Of a DNA stretch of 64,000 nt, positions 1 to 9,900 are shown piece by piece. This stretch comes from Sphingobacterium cavernae (GTDB taxonomy: Bacteria; Bacteroidota; Bacteroidia; Sphingobacteriales; Sphingobacteriaceae). The DNA lies in the NCBI RefSeq assembly GCF_008520265.1, contig NZ_VIQM01000087.1, positions 62,001-126,000 on the forward strand. Reading direction: 5' to 3'. The notes under the pieces are model-generated. The model ran no database searches. It had not been told where the DNA came from and saw only the letters and a list, made by a program, of their open reading frames with translations. Position 1 is the stretch's first letter. Each line of letters starts with the position of its first letter. The position numbers and the translations under genes are program-made.

Positions 1-689
1 GTATGAATATTAATGATCTCCGCATTAATACCCAATTCCGCTAATTTCTCACCTGCTTGAATTGCTTCCCATACTAAATGTCCAGTAGCCACAATAGTTA
101 CGTCCGTGCCTTCATTTAAAAGAACGGCTTTTCCGATTTCAAAAGTTTGATCTGCAGGTGTAAAATTTGGAACAACTGGACGACCAAAACGTAAATATAC
201 AGGACCGTGGTATTTTGCTACCGCAATCGTGGCCGCTTTCGTTTGATTGTAGTCACATGGATTAATTACAGTCATACCCGGCAACATTTTCATCAAACCA
301 ATATCCTCCAGAATTTGATGCGTAGCACCATCTTCTCCCAATGTTAGACCCGCGTGCGAAGCCGCGATTTTCACATTTTTGTCCGAATATGCTATTGATT
401 GTCGGATTTGATCATACACTCTTCCCGTAGAAAAATTTGCAAATGTACCTGTAAAAGGTATTTTGCCTCCAATGGTCAAACCAGCCGCAATACCCATCAT
501 ATTCGCTTCAGCGATTCCAATCTGAAAAAAACGATCTGGAAAAGCATTGATAAAATCTTGCATTTTAAGCGACCCGACAAGGTCAGCACATAATGCCACC
601 ACCTGTTCATCCTGCTTGCCAGCCTCTAATAATCCCGCACCAAATCCCGATCTCGTATCTTTTGATTCTGTATATGTATATTTTTTCAT
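1..689 (-). CDS. transketolase, C-terminal subunit (partial)
   Basis: This is the second half of a split transketolase: the pyrimidine-binding and C-terminal domains that pair with the thiamine-diphosphate-binding subunit encoded just upstream. The start is ATG at 689 ([17 protein letters not shown]...), and the frame stays open to the window edge, so the 3' end lies outside. Visible family segments are [20 protein letters not shown] (the Glu that activates thiamine diphosphate), the [15 protein letters not shown] loop, and [10 protein letters not shown]. It starts 11 bases after the stop of the N-terminal subunit, so the two are surely co-transcribed. Function: two-carbon transfer between xylulose-5-P, ribose-5-P and erythrose-4-P in the cytoplasm. 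A 1-deoxyxylulose-5-P synthase is the nearest alternative, but the split layout and the transaldolase neighbour favour transketolase. Confidence 0.9.
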   Translation of the reverse strand, partial: MKKYTYTESKDTRSGFGAGLLEAGKQDEQVVALCADLVGSLKMQDFINAFPDRFFQIGIAEANMMGIAAGLTIGGKIPFTGTFANFSTGRVYDQIRQSIAYSDKNVKIAASHAGLTLGEDGATHQILEDIGLMKMLPGMTVINPCDYNQTKAATIAVAKYHGPVYLRFGRPVVPNFTPADQTFEIGKAVLLNEGTDVTIVATGHLVWEAIQAGEKLAELGINAEIINIH

Positions 690-700
690 TTAATTAATTC

Positions 701-1558
701 TTAATAATCCCCTAATGTTTGTGGATTTTGCGCAAGTGCTTCAGCCAATTGATCATTATTAGGTGATACGCCATGCCATTTGTGCGATCCCATCATGAAA
801 TCTACACCATGCCCCATTTCAGTATGTAATAAAATCATTGTGGGTTTTCCCTGATTGGACAATGACTTTGCTAAATGCAATCCTTCTAAAACCGAAGGAA
901 TATGATTACCTCTAAAAACTTCAATAACTTGCCAGCCAAAAGCTTCCCATTTGGATTTCAAATCACCCAGAGACAATACATCTGCTGTCGCTCCATCTAT
1001 TTGCGCACCATTGTAATCTACAATGGCAATTAAATTATCCATTTTATTATGTGGTGCATACAAGGCAGCTTCCCACACTTGTCCTTCTTGAAGTTCGCCA
1101 TCACCCATCAATACAAATACATGCTTAGTATCGCCGTTCAATTTTTTGGCTTGAGCAGCCCCTATCGCAACAGATAGTCCTTGCCCCAATGAACCAGACG
1201 CGATACGCACTCCAGGTAATCCTTCATGTGTAGTAGGATGTCCCTGCAATCGAGAATTAAGTTTTCTAAATGTTGCTAATTCAGCTACATCAAAATATCC
1301 CGCTCTCGCTAACACACTGTAGAATACAGGTGATATATGTCCATTGGAAAGGAAAAACAAATCCTCATCTACACCATCTATATCAAAATCCTCTTTGCGC
1401 GTCATAATTTCAAAATAGAGGCTTACTAATAATTCTGTACAACCTAAAGAACCACCAGGGTGCCCTGATTGACAACCATGAACCATTCGTACTATGTCAC
1501 GTCTTACTTGTGTACATATAGCTTCCAAATTGAATACACTACTTTTAGTCATCACCAT
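701..1558 (-). CDS. transketolase, N-terminal subunit
   Basis: 285 residues, the usual size of the thiamine-diphosphate-binding half of two-subunit transketolases. Motifs seen: GHPGGSLGCTELLVSLYF near residue 33, FLSNGHISPVFYSVL, QGHPTTHEGLPGVRIASGSLGQGLSVAIGAAQA, and the GDGELQEGQVWEAALYA...IVDYNGAQ diphosphate/metal motif (GDG to N). The start could be ATG at 1558 or the in-frame ATG at 1552; the first lies only two bases after the transaldolase stop. The C-terminal half follows 11 bases downstream. Together they interconvert pentose and hexose phosphates, which suits an organism feeding on xylan as the adjacent locus implies. The two halves are separate genes with their own starts; this is a known arrangement, not a frameshift. 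Confidence 0.92.
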   Translation of the reverse strand: MVMTKSSVFNLEAICTQVRRDIVRMVHGCQSGHPGGSLGCTELLVSLYFEIMTRKEDFDIDGVDEDLFFLSNGHISPVFYSVLARAGYFDVAELATFRKLNSRLQGHPTTHEGLPGVRIASGSLGQGLSVAIGAAQAKKLNGDTKHVFVLMGDGELQEGQVWEAALYAPHNKMDNLIAIVDYNGAQIDGATADVLSLGDLKSKWEAFGWQVIEVFRGNHIPSVLEGLHLAKSLSNQGKPTMILLHTEMGHGVDFMMGSHKWHGVSPNNDQLAEALAQNPQTLGDY

Positions 1559-1560
1559 TT

Positions 1561-2229
1561 CTATTGTGCGTTTAATTGTGAAACACTTTGGTGATCTGCT
1601 AGAAATTGTGCTAATCCCGAATCCGTAAGTGGATGTTTAAGGAGTGCTACTATAGCTGAAAGTGGCCCAGTCATTACATCTGCGCCAATCTTTGCACATC
1701 CCAAGATGTGTGCACTATGACGTACAGAAGCTGCTAAAATTTGTGTTTTGTAACCATAATTATCATAAATCTCACGGATCTCACTAATCAAATCCAATCC
1801 ATTGACAGAAATGTCATCCAATCTTCCAATAAATGGGGATACGTAAGTAGCTCCAGCTTTGGCTGCTAATAATGCTTGACCTGCTGAAAAAACCAATGTA
1901 CAATTTGTTTTTATTCCTTTGTTACTAAAGTATTTTATAGCCTTGATACCTTCTTTGATCATTGGAACTTTCACCACAATTCTAGGATGCAATTCCGCCA
2001 ATTTCTCACCTTCAACGATCATTTCGTCATAAGTTGTAGAGATCACTTCGGCACTGACATCGCCATCTACTATTTCGCAAATCGCTTTATAATGATTGAT
2101 TACATTTTCTTCACCGCTTATTCCTTCTTTAGCCATTAAAGATGGATTTGTAGTAACTCCATCCAATACACCTAAATCTTGTGCTTCCTGTATTTGCTGC
2201 AAATTCGCAGTATCAATAAAAAATTTCAT
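1561..2229 (-). CDS. tal: transaldolase (small TalC/fructose-6-phosphate aldolase-type)
   Basis: 222 residues, matching the short transaldolase/FSA subfamily. [10 protein letters not shown] opens the first barrel strand, [14 protein letters not shown] is the family signature, and the Schiff-base lysine is K87 in [38 protein letters not shown] forms the phosphate-binding end. The enzyme transfers dihydroxyacetone units between sedoheptulose-7-P and glyceraldehyde-3-P; in Bacteroidota this subfamily usually acts as transaldolase rather than as fructose-6-P aldolase, though sequence alone does not settle that. First gene of a tal-tktN-tktC operon with gaps of 2 and 11 bases. The operon lies next to the xylan locus, consistent with a role in pentose catabolism, but it does not carry the ACATTC operator found in front of the xylan genes. 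Confidence 0.9.
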   Translation of the reverse strand: MKFFIDTANLQQIQEAQDLGVLDGVTTNPSLMAKEGISGEENVINHYKAICEIVDGDVSAEVISTTYDEMIVEGEKLAELHPRIVVKVPMIKEGIKAIKYFSNKGIKTNCTLVFSAGQALLAAKAGATYVSPFIGRLDDISVNGLDLISEIREIYDNYGYKTQILAASVRHSAHILGCAKIGADVMTGPLSAIVALLKHPLTDSGLAQFLADHQSVSQLNAQ

Positions 2230-2287
2230 GTTTTAAATAGATAAGTAGTTTATCTTGGTTTATAATTGTTTCTCAATTGTGTTAAAG

Positions 2288-2295
2288 CAAATGTA
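2288..2295 (-). promoter_or_regulatory. predicted -7 element for tal-tkt operon
   Basis: On the minus strand this reads TACATTTG, matching the Bacteroidota sigma-ABfrA -7 consensus TAnnTTTG. It would start transcription near 2281, about 50 bases before the transaldolase ATG. No clean -33 TTTG is visible at the expected distance, so support is the -7 box and its position only. Confidence 0.4.
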
Positions 2296-2409
2296 TAGCA
2301 ATATGTACATTTACACTGAAACATATAAAAAAAATAAGGGTAAAAATGTCTAAAATATGCATTTATACCCTTAAAATCCTTGTTAGTCCTTTGTAATCGA
2401 AGTTAGTAG

Positions 2410-5400
2410 TTACACCTCATTCTTTTTCATCGTATTGATATATTCCGAAGGAGTCATTTGATATTTAACTTTGAATACTTTCGTAAAATAATTTGGGTTT
2501 GCAAAACCTGTTTCGTACGCAATCTCCGAAATCGTTTTATCACTACGTTCCAAGAGACTAGCTGCTTTTTCTAATTTCACCGAACGTATGAAATCCACTG
2601 GCGACATACCTGTATACTCCAGTAACTTGTTGTAAAGTGATGCTCGACTTATGAATAGATGTGCACTAAGTGCTTCAACAGAAAGTTGCGGATTATCCAT
2701 GTTTTCATAAACATAATTCAAGACATTTTTCAAGAACTTATCTTTCTCTGTCACTACCGCTACCTCTGGTACAGCAATAGATACTTGTTTACTATACACA
2801 TCTTTAAATGCTTGATTGAGAATCAACAAACTATTTACTTTAGCTAATAACACATTAATATCAAAAGGTTTTGTAATATAGTCTACTGCTCCTGATTCCA
2901 ATCCACACACCAGTCCATTTTCAACTTTTGAGGCTGTCATTAGTACAATCGGAATATGCTTAGTGCGCTTATCTTGCGCCATTTTTTGTGCCAATTCCAT
3001 ACCATTCATTTGTGGCATTTGTACATCACAGATTACAATGTCCGGATGATGGAATAATGCTTTTTGCCATCCTTCCTTGCCATTGACCGCTTCCAGTACC
3101 TTATAATTCTCACTCAACACTTCACTGAGATAATCTCTAAAATCATCATCATCTTCTACAATCAATAAGGAAGGTTTACTCCGTGCTTCACTATCTAGAT
3201 TTTGTTCGATAATTGCTATTTCATCCACCTCTTCCAACATTGGCTCTTCGGCATAATCCAAAATAAGATCAAAATAGAAAATACTTCCCTTCCCTACTTC
3301 ACTTTCAACCCAAATTTTCCCTTTGTACATTTTAACAAAAGAGTCGGCTATAGAAAGCCCTATGCCCGAACCTTGATTAAGAACTTTACCTGCTGTATCG
3401 TGTTGAAAGAAGCTTTCAAAAATAGATTCTCGTGCTTCGGTAGGTATTCCAATACCAGTATCGCGCACTTCAAACAAGACTTTTACTTTATTATTGTCCT
3501 GATATTCTGCTGAAGTAATACTAACCGCTATATCTCCACCTTTTGTGGTGAATTTGAATGCATTAGAAATTAAATTGAAAAGTATACGTTCAATTTTATC
3601 TTCATCGAATGATGAATAAAGTTTTTCTTGGCAACTATAGAAAGAATAATCGATACCCTTTTGCAAAGCCATATCATTGAAAGATTGAAATACTTCTTTT
3701 ACCGCAGCGACTAGATCGCCTTCCCTGTTTTGAAGTTTCAATTCATGCTCTTCCATTTTTCTGAAATCCAACAATTGATTCACTAAATTGAGTAGACGTC
3801 GCGCATTACGCTTTACCAAATCCAATTGACTTCGAGCTTGTAAATCTTGCACTTGATTAATCAATGTTTCGATAGGACCGACAATAAGAGATATAGGTGT
3901 GCGAAACTCATGACTTAAATTTGTCAAAAACTTAATTTTCATTTGATCAAGTTTGTGCAAAGTTTCCGCTTCGCGTTTTTGCTGTTCAATAAGCTGTTTA
4001 GCCTGAATACGTTCTTGTTCTAACGCGAATTTTTGCTTCAAATTTTGAATACCTCGATGACGAATATAGAGTAAGGTCCCAGAAGCAACCAGCAAATAAA
4101 ATATATAAGCATATATTGTAAGCCAAAATGGTGGATCTACCACAACGTGAATTCGCGTCACATCCTCACTCCATACACCATCATTATTACTAGCACGCAC
4201 CTCAAAAGTATATTCTCCTGGATCTAAATTTGTATAGTAAGCGCTCAACTCATTACCTACTTTTATCCAATTTTTGTCAAAGCCAACCAAACGATATTCA
4301 TAGCTATTGTCTTCAGGAACTGTGAAATTCAAAGCAGCGAACGAAATCGAGAAATTCTGTTTGTATTTTAATTTTATGCTTTCAGAAGTCTGTAATGTGG
4401 ATTGAATAGGCCCATCTTGGGAAGGCAATACAATCTGATTATCAATTTTTAAATCCGTAAGTACGACATGTGCTGGATTAACATTGGTTTTCAAATCTTT
4501 TGGGTAGAAGTGGTTAAACCCATTCTGTCCACCGAAAAATATTTCTCCATCTGAAGTTTTAAGCCCTGCCCCCAACATAAAAGATCCCTGTTGTAGCCCA
4601 GCAGATTGTGTATAATTCTTGAAAGATTTATTATTTGGATCGTAGCAGCTCAAACCTCTATTGGTACTAAACCATATTTTACCGTTGTCATCTTCTACAA
4701 TACTTTGAATTACGCCATTTATCAATCCTTCATTCTCAGAAATTGTTTCGAATTTTTTAGATCCCTTACGTAAAACGCCAATTCCATTACCGTTCGTTCC
4801 TACCCAAGCAGTACCTCGCTTATCTATATGAATCGCTAATATATAATTACTAGGCAATCCACTATTCTCTCTATCGTAAAAAGTTGTCTTTCTTGTTTTT
4901 GGATTATAAACAGAAAGACCTGATCCAAATGAGCCAACCCACATATTGTGTTCCGAATCTTCCTTAAAAGCTCGAATAAAGTTATTAGGTGGTTCTATAT
5001 CAATATTTTCATTTCTATTTTGTCCAAGATATTTGCTGACTGTCCCGTCTTTAGTATTAAGGATATTTATTCCGCCACCATTCGTACCAATCCACAAATC
5101 ACCCTTATAATCTCGGGTTAGACAAAAAACTTCACTGTTATTCAACTGATTAGAACCATTACCTGCTTGAATCTTTTTAGAAGATTTAGAATTCAAGTCA
5201 TATTGAATAATACCTTGCTGGTAAGTACCTATCCACACTTCGTTGCCTGATCCTTCGAGTGCTAATACAGTGTAGTCTTTGATATTTTCTGTAAGATTTA
5301 ATGGCGTCAATTTATCTAATTCGCGGTCGTACATGTATACTCCTCCTCCATCAACTCCTAGTAAGACATTCTTATTGTATTCCAGAAAAGAAGTAATCAT

Positions 5401-6477
5401 GTTGGTACTTTCACCTCTACGTTCCAACAGATTAATTCCTTTGAGACCAAATTGACTTAGATTCGTATCGTATTTATTCAATCCACCTTGATATGTTCCT
5501 ACCCAATAAATACCAAATTGATCTGCATAAATACTTCTTATGGATTTATGGCTTAAACTGTGAATATTGGATATATCCGGTCTAAAACGTTGAATAGAAA
5601 AATTGCTGGTATTCAAGATATCCAGTCCATTATCCGTACCTACCCATACCCCACCTTTTCGGTCTTTACCAAGCGCATACACTTTATTACTACTCAATCG
5701 ACTATCAGCTACAGAATCAAATGCTTTAAATGATGAGCCTTTATAATCTAAAAAATAAAGACCGTGCGACGATCCAGCCCAAATTCTTTTGTTTTCATCT
5801 TCCGTTATAGAACTTATTTCTATCGTGCTGTTCGTTTTAGAAGGAATTTTGTACGCTGCAATTTCGTTGAAGTCTTTGGATATTTTATATACCGTCCCAA
5901 TAGAAGATATCCACATCTGTCCTTCTTTGTCTTTGAATATATAGCGAGTAAATCTTTCCAGAAAAAAGCTTATGACTTTGTTGTAGGATGCATCAGGCAT
6001 TCTGTGAATATCTTTTGCGTTGATTATAGTGATATTCCCATAAGAACTTACCCAAATATTTCCCTTGTGGTCTTTTTTTAATGAAGTAATTGCAGAGCTC
6101 AACCAACGTTCATCTGGAGTTTTTTCGTAGGCAAATATTTTGTCCAACTTACGGTCATAGTAACTTAGACCTCCACCAGTAGTTCCTATCCAAATTCGAC
6201 CTTGGTGATCCTCACATAGTGCTGTGATATGATTTGATTTGAGCCCCAAATGGTTAGCATCATAACGATATACTTTGTAGGTTTTACCGTCATATCTATT
6301 CAAACCATCCTCCGTGCCTAACCATAGAAATCCATAAGAATCCCGATAGATACTGTAAATGGTATTAGAGGACAACCCATCTTTAGAATAATATCGTTGA
6401 AATGATACTGGCAATTCTTGTCCAACAAGATTAATTGTAGAGAATACAGCAACCAAAAAAAATATATAGGCTTTCAT
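2410..6477 (-). CDS. hybrid two-component system regulator (HTCS) of the xylan locus
   Basis: 1355 residues with full HTCS architecture: Sec signal (residues 1-19), a periplasmic double beta-propeller of repeated WxGTxxGLxRYD-type Reg_prop motifs (about 20-700), a Y_Y_Y domain ending near 780, one membrane segment (about 782-802), a coiled linker, HisKA with phospho-acceptor H856 (SHEFRTP), HATPase (NLISNAFKF, DTGIGIP, GSGIGLSIA), a receiver with D1151 (VICDVQMPQMNG) and a C-terminal AraC HTH (ISEIAYETGFANPNYFTKVFKVKYQMTPSEY). Every catalytic motif needed for phosphotransfer is present. It is divergent from the first susC, and relatives at this position sense xylo-oligosaccharides (family knowledge). 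It is the only regulator in the locus, so it probably controls both susC promoters through the paired ACATTC boxes; AraC-type proteins often use direct repeats on one DNA face. Confidence 0.95.
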   Translation of the reverse strand: MKAYIFFLVAVFSTINLVGQELPVSFQRYYSKDGLSSNTIYSIYRDSYGFLWLGTEDGLNRYDGKTYKVYRYDANHLGLKSNHITALCEDHQGRIWIGTTGGGLSYYDRKLDKIFAYEKTPDERWLSSAITSLKKDHKGNIWVSSYGNITIINAKDIHRMPDASYNKVISFFLERFTRYIFKDKEGQMWISSIGTVYKISKDFNEIAAYKIPSKTNSTIEISSITEDENKRIWAGSSHGLYFLDYKGSSFKAFDSVADSRLSSNKVYALGKDRKGGVWVGTDNGLDILNTSNFSIQRFRPDISNIHSLSHKSIRSIYADQFGIYWVGTYQGGLNKYDTNLSQFGLKGINLLERRGESTNMITSFLEYNKNVLLGVDGGGVYMYDRELDKLTPLNLTENIKDYTVLALEGSGNEVWIGTYQQGIIQYDLNSKSSKKIQAGNGSNQLNNSEVFCLTRDYKGDLWIGTNGGGINILNTKDGTVSKYLGQNRNENIDIEPPNNFIRAFKEDSEHNMWVGSFGSGLSVYNPKTRKTTFYDRENSGLPSNYILAIHIDKRGTAWVGTNGNGIGVLRKGSKKFETISENEGLINGVIQSIVEDDNGKIWFSTNRGLSCYDPNNKSFKNYTQSAGLQQGSFMLGAGLKTSDGEIFFGGQNGFNHFYPKDLKTNVNPAHVVLTDLKIDNQIVLPSQDGPIQSTLQTSESIKLKYKQNFSISFAALNFTVPEDNSYEYRLVGFDKNWIKVGNELSAYYTNLDPGEYTFEVRASNNDGVWSEDVTRIHVVVDPPFWLTIYAYIFYLLVASGTLLYIRHRGIQNLKQKFALEQERIQAKQLIEQQKREAETLHKLDQMKIKFLTNLSHEFRTPISLIVGPIETLINQVQDLQARSQLDLVKRNARRLLNLVNQLLDFRKMEEHELKLQNREGDLVAAVKEVFQSFNDMALQKGIDYSFYSCQEKLYSSFDEDKIERILFNLISNAFKFTTKGGDIAVSITSAEYQDNNKVKVLFEVRDTGIGIPTEARESIFESFFQHDTAGKVLNQGSGIGLSIADSFVKMYKGKIWVESEVGKGSIFYFDLILDYAEEPMLEEVDEIAIIEQNLDSEARSKPSLLIVEDDDDFRDYLSEVLSENYKVLEAVNGKEGWQKALFHHPDIVICDVQMPQMNGMELAQKMAQDKRTKHIPIVLMTASKVENGLVCGLESGAVDYITKPFDINVLLAKVNSLLILNQAFKDVYSKQVSIAVPEVAVVTEKDKFLKNVLNYVYENMDNPQLSVEALSAHLFISRASLYNKLLEYTGMSPVDFIRSVKLEKAASLLERSDKTISEIAYETGFANPNYFTKVFKVKYQMTPSEYINTMKKNEV

Positions 6478-6610
6478 GTAATGTTTTATAATAGGTATCG
6501 CTAGAAATAGTAAATAGCAGTAGTATAAAATACTTATGTTCTAATATATTTAAAATAATACTTTTAATGAACTATAATCAAAAAATATACTTTCTGAAAC
6601 CCTATATTAA

Positions 6611-6672
6611 ACATTCTTTGCATTCATTTTGACATTCCTACTATCACAAATCTGTTACAGCCTGTAGCTTTG
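6611..6672 (+). promoter_or_regulatory. predicted HTCS operator and promoter, copy 1
   Basis: Two ACATTC boxes start at 6611 and 6632, exactly 21 bases (two helical turns) apart. The -7 element TAGCTTTG (TAnnTTTG consensus) starts at 6665, 33 bases after the second box. The same boxes with the same two spacings occur at 19797-19858 in front of the second cluster, including 17 identical bases (6621-6637 and 19807-19823), while the surrounding DNA is diverged. No good -33 box is visible, as expected for an activator-dependent promoter. Transcription would start near 6679. Confidence 0.75.
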
Positions 6673-6728
6673 AGACTATCAATTATAAACCAAAAACAAA
6701 CTAAACTAGTATTCATTAATTAAAGAGT

Positions 6729-6742
6729 TGTAAGCGCTAACG
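6729..6742. promoter_or_regulatory. LacI-family operator-like palindrome
   Basis: TGTAAGCGCTAACG agrees with the general LacI/GalR/CcpA-type operator (TGWAANCGNTNWCA) at all fixed positions except the last. It lies about 50 bases downstream of the predicted transcription start, where a bound repressor could block elongation. It is absent from the second cluster's leader, and no LacI-family gene lies in this window, so the assignment is tentative. Confidence 0.3.
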
Positions 6743-6936
6743 CTATTAACTTTTTATTGCCTTTACCTTAAACCGAATTATGACAAAAAATTATGACCAA
6801 ATGCAAGACAGTACTTAAGCAATCACCAACCTATGTAATCTGTTTGTACGACTGAAAGTTTACAAACAACAACCATGGTAATCCCAAATTATCATAATCT
6901 ATAATTATTAACCAATTAATATAAACATACAATGCT

Positions 6937-9900
6937 ATGATGATAAAATTTATCACACTAGATAGGCATTTGAAAAAATTAGAGGGATTGTCAGTATCCT
7001 GCGTGTTTTTTCTGCTTTTCGCATTCTATAATGTTTCTGAAGTACAAGCACAATCAAGTCGAAATGTGCAAGGAATTGTAAAAACTGAAAGCAATGAGCC
7101 TGTTGAGGGAGCTTCCATTAGAGTGAAAAGCGTCAACTTTACAACAACTTCAAATAGTGAAGGAAAATTTACGATCAATCTGCCTCAAGGTCGAAATACC
7201 TTATTGATATCAATGGTAGGTTTTAATCAACTTGAATATGTAATTGAAAATCCAAATTCTATCGAAATCTTTTTAAAAGAATCTTCAATTGATATCGAAG
7301 AGACAGTTGTCGTGGGCTATGGTAAGCAAAGGAAAGAAAGTGTTGTAGGAGCAATAACACAAACTACAGGTGAGGTATTAGAACGCACAGGAGGTGTTAC
7401 CAACTTAGGTATGGCTCTAACAGGAAATTTACCAGGATTAGTAACCACCAGCTCAACAGGTATGCCTGGAGGTGAAGACCCACAAATCCTTATACGTGCG
7501 CAAACATCTTGGAACAACAGCTCTCCCCTTATATTAGTAGATGGGATCGAACGTCCAATTGGATCTATTGATATCGGGTCTGTAGAAAGCATTTCAGTAT
7601 TGAAAGATGCGTCTGCTACTGCTGTATTTGGTGTCAAAGGTGCAAATGGGGTTATATTAATCAAAACAAAAGAAGGTTCTTTGGGCAAAGCAACAATACG
7701 CGGACGAGTTAATTCAACAGCGAAAGTTCCTTCCAAATTGCCAAGCAAATATGATTCGTACGATGGTCTTTCACTTAGAAATAGAGTCGTAGAAAATGAA
7801 TTGATGGTATTACCAACTACTTGGGCACACATTAGACCCGAAGAAATACTATTGAAATATCGCTTCCCTGCTAATGATGAAGAATGGGACAGATACCCTA
7901 ATACAGACTGGGAAAAAGAGCTATTTCGCGATTACGCAACTGCATATGGCGCAAATGTGAATGTACAGGGTGGTAGTGAAATTGTAAAATATTTCGCATC
8001 TGTAGATTACGTAGGCGAAGGTGACTTATTCAAGACATTTGAAAATAACCGGGGTTACAAATCTAATTTTAGATACGATAGATTGAATGTACGTAGTAAT
8101 CTAGATTTCACATTATCCAGTACGACAAAACTTTCAACCAAATTATTTGGTTCAAACGGTGTAAGACAATATCCATTTGGTGTAGGTGGAAACGATGGTC
8201 GCTTTTGGACTTCCGTTTACCGTACCGCACCAGATGCCATGCGTCCAATCTATTCTGACGGCACCTGGGGATATTATCCACAGCGAGATTACGATGTACC
8301 AAACTCTATGTACATTTTGGCGTTCTCGGGAGCAGAAAAAAGTACACAAACTCAATTAACCACAGATTTTACATTAAATCAAGATTTGAAGGCTATCCTT
8401 CCTGGCTTGACATTGCGTGCAAATTATTCCATTGATAATTCTTTCAGAGAGAATGGTCGTGGAGTGTCTGATCCGAATCAACCCGTTAAAAAATGGATTG
8501 ACCCAGATTCAGGTAACATGATTTTTGATCCTATTGACTTGTCTACCAATATGGATCAGATGGATATGATCCGTTGGAGTAATCAAAGTGGTTCAGTGGA
8601 TAAAGGCGCTACCTACCGTCGTGTCAATTATTCTGGACAAATCAATTATGCAACGAGCATTGGTAAGCATGATATCAGCGCGACTGGCGTTTTTCTTCGT
8701 GAAAAATTTGCTCGCGGAAGTGAATTTGCTCGTTATCGTGAAGACTGGGTATTTCGTACGGTATACGATTATGACAGAAGATACCTATTCGAAGCGAATG
8801 GTGCATACAACGGTTCAGAAAAATTCGGTCCGGATAATAGATTTGACTTCTTCCCTTCATTAGCTGCTGGATGGATTATTTCTAACGAGAAATTTATGGA
8901 AAATGTAAAATTCGTAAGAAATTTAAAAGTACGTGCTTCTTGGGGTAAAATTGGTGACGACAGTGGTGGCGGACGTTGGTTATATAATGATCAATGGTCT
9001 TTTGGTGGAAATACACAAATGGGTAGTCCACTACAAAATACACCATATACTTTCTATAGAATTAGTACATTAGGAAACCCTTATATCGCTTGGGAGAAAG
9101 TTGAAAAACAGAATATTGGTATTGAGTACTCCTTATTCAATGGACTCGTATCGGGTGACATTGACTTCTTCAAAGATCTGAGAACAGACATTCTAATTTC
9201 AGGCGGATCACGTGCAGTTCCATCCTACTTTGGTCAATCAGCTCCTATTGCCAATCTTGGCAGTGTAGAAGGTAAAGGATATGAATTTACATTGAACCTA
9301 AGTCATCGCTTATCTTCAGATTTGAGATTATGGGCGAATACCAGTATGACTTATGCTAAAAACACGATTTTATTTAGAGATGATCCTGCTTTACTTCCAG
9401 ATTATCAAAAACAACAAGGTACTCAATTAGGTCAATATAGAGCATTTCTAGACCACGGCTTCTTACAAACATGGGATGACATTTACGGAAGTACTGTACG
9501 TACATCAAATGATAACATGAAGCTTGCTGGAGATTATAACATTATAGATTTCAACGCAGATGGTGTGATTGATCGTTTTGACTCTACGCCTTATGAATAT
9601 TCTGGCTCACCTAGAAATACATACAACGCTACTATTGGAGCAGAGTGGAAAAACTTATCCTTCTTCTTACAGTTTTATGGCGTAAATAATGTAACCAGAG
9701 AAGTAACATTCCCAACATTCAACACGTATTCAGGATCAAATGTAGCCTATGTGGAGGGCACATATTGGACGAAAGAAAACGGCGGTGGTGAAGTTCCCCT
9801 TCCAAGATATTCGTCAGCTAATCCTTTTGGCGGTGAGGGTACGCGATACCTATATGATGGTTCTTATGTACGTCTGAAAAATGCGGAATTAGCTTACACA

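Larger units (their letters stand above)
6478..6936. other. 459-base divergent intergenic region between HTCS and susC
   Basis: This region holds the predicted HTCS operator and promoter (6611-6672), a LacI-like palindrome (6729-6742), and a predicted leader of about 258 bases before susC. The last 30 bases (AACCAATTAAT, then ATGCTATGATG at the start) recur in front of the second susC at 20110. No promoter for the HTCS gene could be recognised with confidence. Confidence 0.7.

Noticed and set aside
701..1561. Transketolase seems broken in two, suggesting a frameshift.
   Set aside because: Each half has its own start and stop and the halves match the known two-subunit transketolases; an 11-base gap is normal operon spacing.
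2230..2409. HTCS operator in front of the tal-tkt operon, which would place it in the xylan regulon.
   Set aside because: No ACATTC/GAATGT pair with 21-bp spacing is present in this region.
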